From Candidatus Elusimicrobium euhamitermitis (lineage in GTDB: Bacteria > Elusimicrobiota > Elusimicrobia > Elusimicrobiales > Elusimicrobiaceae), in assembly GCA_031254225.1 (NCBI GenBank), contig JAIRUU010000114.1, forward strand, positions 1 through 6,309: a stretch of DNA of 6,309 nucleotides, read 5' to 3'. The notes below the pieces were generated by a model that saw nothing but the letters and a program-made list of their open reading frames with translations, did not search any database and was not told the DNA's origin. Shown here piece by piece: positions 1-5,042 of the stretch. The position numbers were made by a program, and so were the translations under genes. Numbering within the stretch: position 1 is the first letter of the stretch; the number at the start of each line of letters is the position of its first letter.

Positions 1-303
1 ATAATAAAAAAACGCGGCGGCAAAAAACTTTACGCCTTTGCCGGCCCGCACATACAGGAATGCTGCTTTGAAGTCAAAGAAGACGTTGCGGAAAAATTTG
101 ACAAATCTTCCGTTGAACGCCGAGACGGTAAAATTTTTATAAGTTTAAGAAATGAAATAAGACTGCAGTTAAAAGCCGAAGGATTGGCCGACGAAGATAT
201 TCATACGCCGTGCTTTTGCACGTGCCACGACAAAGAAGCGTTTTTTTCCTACCGCCGCGACCATACAAAAGACTGCCTGATGTCATTCATTTACAAAATC
301 TGA
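1..303 (+). CDS. pgeF: PgeF/YfiH-family laccase-domain protein, C-terminal 100 residues (5' end outside window)
   Basis: The first frame is open from base 1 to a TGA at 301-303 and encodes the C-terminal 100 residues of a protein of usually about 230-270 residues. Visible family marks are GPHIQECCFEV (residues 15-25 of this fragment), followed by an Asn/Leu-rich helix, and then CTCHDKEAFFSYRRD near the end. This matches the C-terminal CT...FFSYRRD signature of the 'multicopper polyphenol oxidase'/DUF152 family. Family members are zinc-dependent purine nucleoside enzymes (phosphorolysis or deamination of adenosine and inosine). E. coli YfiH/PgeF has been linked to peptidoglycan editing. The His/Cys zinc ligands lie in the missing N-terminal part, so catalytic competence cannot be judged. 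The usual TGR after RRD reads TKD here. The 3' end overlaps the convergent antiporter gene by 21 bp. The family call is confident; the exact cellular role is inferred. Confidence 0.86.
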   Translation: MIKKRGGKKLYAFAGPHIQECCFEVKEDVAEKFDKSSVERRDGKIFISLRNEIRLQLKAEGLADEDIHTPCFCTCHDKEAFFSYRRDHTKDCLMSFIYKI

Positions 304-1584
304 TTCCGCCGCCGTCTGGGCGGGCAGCGGATTTTCCGTCTTGGGAACATAAGGAACGTGGCGGGCAAAAAATCTGTCCGCGGTTTTTGTAAACCACCCT
401 TTTTCTATGATAAAAGACAGCGCCGACGACATGATTACAGTAAAAAATATAACCGAGTAAACAACGTCCGCTATTCCGCCGGCGGCCCCGTACTGCCGCA
501 CGACTACGGCGCAAAGCACGGCGCTGACAAGGCCGTTCGGCACCATTGCAAACGCCACCGCGCAGTCCCGCCTGTCAACTTTTTTGGACAGCGCGAAATT
601 AACGACCGGCACGCGCACCAGAAATTTTAACGCCGCCAGAATAACGCCGCAGGTTATATAATAAATATCTTTAAGATACAAAGTCGTGCCCATGAAAACG
701 AAAAATAAAGTTTTAAAAGCAAATTCAATTTCTATAAAAAAATCTTTTTCCTGCCCTTTCATGGAGACCGTGTTAATCTCCATCTTTTTTCCCCACAGAT
801 GATGCAGAACCCTGATATTTCCCATTACCAGGCCCAGCATTAAAACGCCTACCGCGCCTTTGGAACCGACCACCGCGCTTACGCTGTAAACCATCAGAAT
901 AAAAGCAAAAGTCAGCGTCATGCCGTTGTCAAACTGGCGCACGCGGCTTAAAATAGCCGTCCAGAATATGCCGCTCACAAGACCGACCAGCGCCGCCGCC
1001 AAAAACGTATAAAGAATCTGGCCGAAAACCATAGCGGGCTCCGCGCCGCCTTTTTGCTGCGCCATGCCCAGCAGCGCAAAAACGACGATGACGTTGATTA
1101 TTTTGCCCATAGTGGTTTCCACGGTCAGTATTGTCCTCAGGTTTTGCGTAATATTAAATTTGGCCAGCAGAGGAACCACTATTACCAGAGAATTATCCGA
1201 CAGCACAAACCCGACCGCGAGCGCGTAAATAAACGGTAATTTTAAAAACTGAACCGCCGCCAGCGTTGAAACCGAAACAACCGCTATCATATAAACCACG
1301 CAGAAAATAAGACCGGGCAGAAAAGAATCTCTTAAATAAGAAAAGCGGAACTCAAAACCGGTTTTAAACATTACCAGAATAAGCACCATTTCGGTAAAAA
1401 TATCGCCCATTTGTCCGAATGTGTCCGGCGTTACAAGCTTCAGCACGGGACCGAGGAGAAACCCCAGTATCATAAGCGGCAGAATATCGGGCACACGCGT
1501 TTTATGGAAGGTTACCGAAAATACCTCCCCCAGAACCAAAATAAACCCTATTACAAACACCGCCAGAGTAATGTTTATATCCAT
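283..1584 (-). CDS. CPA-family (Na+/H+ exchanger-like) cation:proton antiporter homologue with altered ion-binding motif
   Basis: The 433-residue protein is very hydrophobic, with about 12 predicted membrane segments, as in the monovalent cation:proton antiporter (CPA1/CPA2) superfamily. Family landmarks in order are RVPDILPLMILGFLLGP (30-46; first-helix 'iP.ilg.l..G...GP' motif), FKTGFEFRF (73-81), the unwound-helix region LSDNSLVIVVPLL (128-140), LRTILTVETTMGK (149-161), TLFFVFMGTTL (292-302) and MVPNGLVSAV (347-356). In relatives the 149-161 segment reads roughly ES..xD, with the last Asp binding the ion. Here E156 is kept but the Asp position is K161. The usual PRG near the C-terminal core reads PNG (N350). 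A hydrophilic C-terminal tail (about 400-433) has no recognisable regulatory domain. M1 is the best start: the next Met, M38, would delete part of the first helix. There is no Shine-Dalgarno before it, but an extended -10 ends 6 nt upstream, suggesting a leaderless mRNA. The fold call is solid; transported ion and activity are uncertain because of the substitutions. Confidence 0.85.
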   Translation of the reverse strand: MDINITLAVFVIGFILVLGEVFSVTFHKTRVPDILPLMILGFLLGPVLKLVTPDTFGQMGDIFTEMVLILVMFKTGFEFRFSYLRDSFLPGLIFCVVYMIAVVSVSTLAAVQFLKLPFIYALAVGFVLSDNSLVIVVPLLAKFNITQNLRTILTVETTMGKIINVIVVFALLGMAQQKGGAEPAMVFGQILYTFLAAALVGLVSGIFWTAILSRVRQFDNGMTLTFAFILMVYSVSAVVGSKGAVGVLMLGLVMGNIRVLHHLWGKKMEINTVSMKGQEKDFFIEIEFAFKTLFFVFMGTTLYLKDIYYITCGVILAALKFLVRVPVVNFALSKKVDRRDCAVAFAMVPNGLVSAVLCAVVVRQYGAAGGIADVVYSVIFFTVIMSSALSFIIEKGWFTKTADRFFARHVPYVPKTENPLPAQTAAESDFVNE

Positions 1585-1590
1585 ACAACT

Positions 1591-1599
1591 ATTTTAACA
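1591..1599 (-). promoter_or_regulatory. Extended -10 promoter of the antiporter gene, predicted leaderless transcript
   Basis: Read on the minus strand this is TGTTAAAAT, a TGn extension plus a TAAAAT -10 box (box at 1596-1591). Exactly 6 nt (AGTTGT) separate the box from the ATG at 1584-1582, so transcription should begin at or within a base of the start codon. No Shine-Dalgarno is visible before the ATG. No good -35 is seen at the usual spacing, which is acceptable for an extended -10 promoter. The promoter call comes from sequence pattern only. Confidence 0.6.
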
Positions 1600-1602
1600 T
1601 AA

Positions 1603-1611
1603 TGATATAAT
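1603..1611 (+). promoter_or_regulatory. Extended -10 promoter of the DUF1646-mgtC-aminotransferase-pilin cluster, predicted leaderless transcript
   Basis: The sequence is TGATATAAT, a perfect TGn extension and consensus TATAAT box (1606-1611). It is followed by 6 nt (TCTTTT) and then the ATG at 1618, placing the expected start of transcription at the A of the start codon. The 6 nt contain no Shine-Dalgarno. A -35 at 17-bp spacing would fall at 1583-1588 (ATACAA), overlapping the start codon of the divergent gene, and is poor. This is the only evident promoter for the four-gene cluster. Confidence 0.68.
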
Positions 1612-1617
1612 TCTTTT

Positions 1618-2664
1618 ATGGACTTAATGAACGTCATTGGTCTTTCTCTTATTGTGCTGCTGGTGCTCGTGCTGCCTCTGTCAGTTCATAAGATTGAGGA
1701 CAATCTTGAGCCTTTTCTGCTTGTAATGGGCGCTGGCGCGGTTACGGTAAGCGGCGCGTGGAGTTTTGATTTGGCGCACGAGGCTCTTAAAGAGCCCGTT
1801 TTAATATCGCTGGCCGTGCTGGTTTTAGGGTTTGCGTTTAAATACACGGAGAGAAATTTCAGGTTCGTTATGTTAAAGCTAGCGCGCGGGGCTGGGCTTA
1901 AAGTTACAATTTTTTTGCTTGTGGTTTTGCTGGGAATACTATCCAGCCTGATAACGGCTATCATAGCCGCTATAATGCTGGCGGAAGCCATAACCGCGCT
2001 GGGGCTGAAAGAGGACGCCAGAATACGCGTCGCTGTGCTTGCATGTTTTGCCATAGGCATGGGCGCGGTTTTAACGCCGGTCGGCGAACCGCTTTCAACG
2101 ATAACCGTGGCCAAACTTAAAGGCGCGCCGCATTACGCTGATTTTTTTTATCTTTTTAAAAAACTGGCGGCGTGGATAATACCGGGCATAATTTTTACCG
2201 GTTTATGGGCCGCGAGAGTTAAACAGAAAAGAGCGTCCGTCTCAAAACAAACGCGGGAAACGGAAAGCGCGGCCGGCATAATAGTAAGAGGCGTTAAAGT
2301 TTATTTTTTTATAGCGGCTTTAGTTCTTTTGGGCGCGGGCTTGAAACCTTTGGCGGAAATAACTATATTAAAATTATCCGCGCCCGTGATATACTGGGTT
2401 AACAGTATTTCCGCGGTTTTGGATAACGCGACGCTGGCCGCTATCCAGATTGTGCCCGGCATGTCCGCGTCAACGATTGTGTTTTTGCTCATGGGTCTTA
2501 TTCTGGCGGGCGGGCTTCTGGTGCCTGGGAATATTCCCAATATTATCAGCGCGTCAAAGCTGGGGATTAAAAGCAAAGCGTGGGCTAAACAGGCAATACC
2601 TTTCGGACTTTTTTTGATGATTGTATATTTTATTTTAATGATGGGAGCGCTGCCACATGGATGA
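1618..2664 (+). CDS. DUF1646 family membrane protein (ion-transporter clan)
   Basis: The 348-residue polytopic membrane protein has about 10 hydrophobic segments. It fits the DUF1646 family, found in archaea and assorted bacteria and placed among the NhaD/ArsB-like ion-transporter superfamily. Recognisable features are the N-terminal LPLSVHKIEDNLEPFLLVMG (20-38), LTPVGEPLSTI (152-162), and two related re-entrant-type segments, SSLITAIIAAIMLAEAI (109-125) and SISAVLDNATLAAI (264-277). The second resembles the SAFLDN element of ArsB/NhaD transporters. A GGLLVPGNIPNIISASKL segment (298-315) follows. A short charged loop at about 199-220 separates the halves, consistent with two inverted-repeat halves. 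The substrate is unknown; a cation or organic-anion carrier driven by an ion gradient is a reasonable inference. It is the first gene of a four-gene cluster, starts without a Shine-Dalgarno directly after an extended -10, and overlaps mgtC by 8 bp. M4 is an alternative start but also lacks a Shine-Dalgarno. Confidence 0.8.
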   Translation: MDLMNVIGLSLIVLLVLVLPLSVHKIEDNLEPFLLVMGAGAVTVSGAWSFDLAHEALKEPVLISLAVLVLGFAFKYTERNFRFVMLKLARGAGLKVTIFLLVVLLGILSSLITAIIAAIMLAEAITALGLKEDARIRVAVLACFAIGMGAVLTPVGEPLSTITVAKLKGAPHYADFFYLFKKLAAWIIPGIIFTGLWAARVKQKRASVSKQTRETESAAGIIVRGVKVYFFIAALVLLGAGLKPLAEITILKLSAPVIYWVNSISAVLDNATLAAIQIVPGMSASTIVFLLMGLILAGGLLVPGNIPNIISASKLGIKSKAWAKQAIPFGLFLMIVYFILMMGALPHG

Positions 2665-3292
2665 AATGATAGTTTTGCAGAGGCTTTTTCTGTCCCTTCT
2701 TCTCGGCGGTTTAATAGGGCTGGAGAGGCAGTATAACGACAAGCCCGCGGGCTTTGCGACGCTGACGCTCATTTGCGTCGGCTCCACCGTATTTACGCTG
2801 GTTTCAGTTTACTCCGCCGCTCTCGGCGCGGATCCGGCGAGGATTTCGGCGCAGATTATAGCCGGCGTGGGCTTTTTGGGCGCGGGCTCAATACTGCGGG
2901 ACGGCAGTAAAATTTCCGGCCTGACCACCGCCGCGTGCGTGTGGCTTGTGGCCGCGGTGGGCATGGCTATAGGTTACGGCGAATACGGGATAGCTTACGC
3001 GGCGTCCGCCATAGTTTTAACCGTGCAGCTTATACTGCGCAAATCCATGCGGCTGCTTGACAAAGTGCGCCGTTATGAAACTTTGCACATTACCTGCGAG
3101 CCAAGCTGGAAAATAGTTCAGAAAATTTCCACCGCCATGGAAAAATACGGCGTGGAAATAATTAAAAGAAAAGTGCTCAAGGAAAACGGTTATTTTACGG
3201 TAAACATAGTGGCCACTTTCACGGGTAAAGAATTTGAAAGAATTACAAAAGAACTTTTTGAAATGCCTGAAATAAAAGATCTGACGAGGTAA
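2657..3292 (+). CDS. MgtC/SapB family membrane protein with C-terminal ACT-like domain
   Basis: The 211-residue protein is in the usual range for MgtC/SapB proteins. The membrane part (about 1-128) carries the family motifs LLLGGLIGLERQ (14-25), IIAGVGFLGAGSILRDG (67-83) and GLTTAACVWLVAAVGMAIGYG (88-108). The soluble tail from about 140 (ETLHITCEPSWK...) has a beta-alpha-beta pattern resembling the ACT-like domain of MgtC. Characterised MgtC proteins help bacteria survive low Mg2+ or phagosomal stress and modulate the F-type ATP synthase or phosphate uptake. Many homologues in non-pathogens have no known function, so a role in ion homeostasis is inference. The start is supported by GGGAG at 2643-2647, 9 nt before the ATG. 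The ATG lies inside the end of the DUF1646 gene (8-bp overlap), implying translational coupling. Confidence 0.92.
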   Translation: MDEMIVLQRLFLSLLLGGLIGLERQYNDKPAGFATLTLICVGSTVFTLVSVYSAALGADPARISAQIIAGVGFLGAGSILRDGSKISGLTTAACVWLVAAVGMAIGYGEYGIAYAASAIVLTVQLILRKSMRLLDKVRRYETLHITCEPSWKIVQKISTAMEKYGVEIIKRKVLKENGYFTVNIVATFTGKEFERITKELFEMPEIKDLTR

Positions 3293-3294
3293 AT

Positions 3295-4413
3295 ATGACA
3301 GAACAACCAGTACCGTTATTTAATTTACAGACGCAGCATGACAGTCTTAAACAGGAAATTAACGACGCCGCGCTTAAAGCTTTAAACTCCATGAAGTGGC
3401 TTTTGGGGCCCGAGACGGAAGCTTTTGAAAAAGAATTCGCCCAAATGACAGGGACAAAATACGCGGTATCCTGCTCAAGCGGCGCGAGCGCTATACAAAT
3501 AGCCCTGGCCGCGGCCGGCATAGGCAACGGGGACGAAGTGATTACCACGCCTTTTACTTTTGTCGCGACCACGACCTCCGTCACGCTGGCGGGCGCGAAT
3601 TTTGTTTTTGCGGACATTGACCCGCGCACTTACAACATTGACCCCAAAGACGTCAAACGCAAAATCACCAAAAAAACCAAAGCTATTTTACCCGTTCATC
3701 TTTACGGTTATCCGGCGGACATGACGCAGATTATGAAAATAGCAAAAGACGCGGGCCTGAAAGTTATTGAAGACTGCGCGCAGAGCCACCTTGCGCTCTG
3801 CAACGGCGTTATGACCGGCGGCATAGGCGACGCCGGCGCTTTCAGTTTTTACCCGAGCAAAAATTTAGGCGCGTGCGGGGACGCCGGCGCCATAACGACC
3901 AACGACGGGAATGTCGCAGAGCTTTGCCGCAGCATACGCCACAGCGGCCGCGCAAAAGACAAGGCTTATGAATACGACCATGAAGGCTCCACGCTGCGCA
4001 TGGACGAAGTGCAGGCCGCCATACTCCGCGTCAAAATGCGTCATTTAAAACAATGGACGGAAAACCGCAACCGCGCCGCCGCTTTATACGCCGAACATTT
4101 AAAAGGAATACCCGTAACTCCGCCGCCGCAGACGCCGCATAATTGGAGCCAGTCTTTTTACGTCTACACAATCCGCGCGGAAAAACGGGACGCGCTTATG
4201 GAGCACCTGAAAAAAAATAATATAGGCTGCGCGGTTTATTATCCCGTTCCTTTATATAAACAGCCGGTTTATAAAGGGCTTGGTTTTAAGGCGGAAGATT
4301 TCCCGCACGCGGAGCGCGCGGCCGAAGAAGTGCTGTCCATACCGATGTTTCCGGAATTGACGGAATGTCAAGTGCAGAGAGTCTGTAAAGTCATCAGGAG
4401 CTTTTATGAATAA
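3295..4413 (+). CDS. DegT/DnrJ/EryC1/StrS family PLP-dependent (sugar) aminotransferase
   Basis: The 372-residue protein is full length for the family. Motifs in order are WLLGPETEAFEKEFAQ (35-50), SCSSGASAIQIAL (59-71; phosphate/PLP pocket), TTPFTFVATT (84-93), ADIDPRTYNIDP (106-117), PVHLYGYPADM (133-143), IEDCAQSH (158-165; D160 faces the PLP ring nitrogen), FSFYPSKNLGACGDAGAI (183-200; K189 is the Schiff-base lysine), RHSGR (215-219), RMDEVQAAIL (235-244) and YYPVPLYKQP (315-324). All expected active-site residues are present. Such enzymes typically transfer an amino group from glutamate to a nucleotide-linked keto-sugar for surface glycans or glycoproteins. The exact sugar and carbon position cannot be read from the sequence. 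It starts 2 nt after mgtC with GAGG at 3286-3289, and its last codons overlap the pilin start by 8 bp. No other nucleotide-sugar genes are in the window, so its substrate must be made elsewhere. Confidence 0.93.
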   Translation: MTEQPVPLFNLQTQHDSLKQEINDAALKALNSMKWLLGPETEAFEKEFAQMTGTKYAVSCSSGASAIQIALAAAGIGNGDEVITTPFTFVATTTSVTLAGANFVFADIDPRTYNIDPKDVKRKITKKTKAILPVHLYGYPADMTQIMKIAKDAGLKVIEDCAQSHLALCNGVMTGGIGDAGAFSFYPSKNLGACGDAGAITTNDGNVAELCRSIRHSGRAKDKAYEYDHEGSTLRMDEVQAAILRVKMRHLKQWTENRNRAAALYAEHLKGIPVTPPPQTPHNWSQSFYVYTIRAEKRDALMEHLKKNNIGCAVYYPVPLYKQPVYKGLGFKAEDFPHAERAAEEVLSIPMFPELTECQVQRVCKVIRSFYE

Positions 4414-4912
4414 GATAATAAAAAAAGTCTGCCGCGCCGGAGTGGAACGAAGGCGGGGTTTTACGCTTATTGAACTTCTTATGGTTATAGTAATTATCTC
4501 GGTGCTTGTCGCCATAGCGCTGCCGAAATATATTGACACGGTTGACATAGCGCTGGGCAAACGCGCGTATGACAGTATGCAGACTATTTACGCGGCCCAA
4601 ATGCGTTTTTCCAGGGAAAATATATCAAACAACTATGCGTTTGCCGACAGCTTCAATTCGCTTGACGTAAATTTTCCGTCGGCAACGTTAGACAGCAATA
4701 CTGTTATGAATTTCGGCGGCAAATTCAAGATACAGCTTTTAAATACCCAGGCGGTTACCACGGGGTTAGAAAATTATCAGCTTGTATTTAATTTTGTAGA
4801 CGAAACAAAACAGTGTATCGTCGCCACTAACGCCAACTCCAATAAAGCCAACCGCATATGCGCCGCGCTCGGCGGCACCGGCGGTACAAGCGGGATATAC
4901 AATCTCAGATAA
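4406..4912 (+). CDS. Type IV pilin-like protein (prepilin with N-terminal methylation motif)
   Basis: The 168-residue protein has a short basic leader (MNKIIKKVCRAGVERRRG) and a canonical prepilin peptidase site, G18|F19, followed by TLIELLMVIVIISVLVAIALPKY. E23 is the conserved Glu5 of the mature pilin, and residues 19-40 form the hydrophobic alpha-1 assembly helix. The globular part is polar, and a C-terminal pair C137/C152 could form the disulfide-bounded D-region typical of major or minor pilins. The tail is Gly-rich (ALGGTGGTSG). It may be a structural pilin, minor pilin or pseudopilin of a type IV pilus or type II secretion-like machine; no assembly genes are in the window. The start is well supported by AGGAG at 4396-4400, 5 nt upstream. 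The ATG lies inside the aminotransferase stop region (TATGAATAA), so translation is probably coupled. A strong terminator follows 9 nt after the stop codon. Confidence 0.93.
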   Translation: MNKIIKKVCRAGVERRRGFTLIELLMVIVIISVLVAIALPKYIDTVDIALGKRAYDSMQTIYAAQMRFSRENISNNYAFADSFNSLDVNFPSATLDSNTVMNFGGKFKIQLLNTQAVTTGLENYQLVFNFVDETKQCIVATNANSNKANRICAALGGTGGTSGIYNLR

Positions 4913-4921
4913 ATTTTTGAA

Positions 4922-4960
4922 AACAAAACCCCGCGCCGGCGTCCGCGGCGGGGTTTTGTT
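4922..4960. terminator. Intrinsic terminator after the pilin gene
   Basis: A perfect 13-bp inverted repeat, AACAAAACCCCGC (4922-4934) and GCGGGGTTTTGTT (4948-4960), surrounds a GC-rich 13-nt loop that can itself form three extra pairs (CGG/CCG). The A-rich 5' arm and T-rich 3' arm put the U tract at the end of the stem in either direction, so it could work bidirectionally. It sits 9 nt after the pilin stop codon and closes the four-gene cluster. No gene on the minus strand ends here, so its forward use is the relevant one. Confidence 0.9.
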
Positions 4961-4969
4961 ATATAACAG

Positions 4970-5002
4970 TTTTTTCCTCTCCCTAAAAGGAAGAGGAAAA
5001 AA
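4970..5002. repeat. Inverted repeat (hairpin) in the dnaJ leader
   Basis: An 11-bp perfect inverted repeat, TTTTTTCCTCT (4970-4980) and AGAGGAAAAAA (4992-5002), has an 11-nt centre that can add two C-G pairs. T's lead and A's follow on both strands, so it does not have the U-tail geometry of a terminator. It is not the CIRCE heat-shock operator (no TTAGCACTC/GAGTGCTAA). It could be a protein-binding operator or an RNA hairpin in the dnaJ 5' leader; function unknown. No convincing promoter was found in 4961-5042. Confidence 0.55.
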
Positions 5003-5042
5003 ATAGGAAGATACGCCGCTGATATTAGGACGGAGTACTATA

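Noticed and set aside
209..222. Small perfect hairpin CGTGC-TTTT-GCACG that might end the antiporter transcript on the minus strand
   Set aside because: The stem is only 5 bp and is not followed by a T tract on the minus strand. It lies in the conserved CFCTCH coding region of pgeF, which explains the sequence.
1686..2114. Long open frame on the minus strand (142 codons) inside the DUF1646 gene
   Set aside because: It is antisense to a conserved membrane protein, low in complexity and has no family motif; it is a shadow of the GC-rich third positions.
4252..4600. Minus-strand open frames across the aminotransferase-pilin junction
   Set aside because: They are antisense to two well-supported genes and have no family resemblance.
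4961..5042. CIRCE/HrcA operator before dnaJ
   Set aside because: No TTAGCACTC-N9-GAGTGCTAA or close variant is present; the inverted repeat there has a different sequence and spacing.
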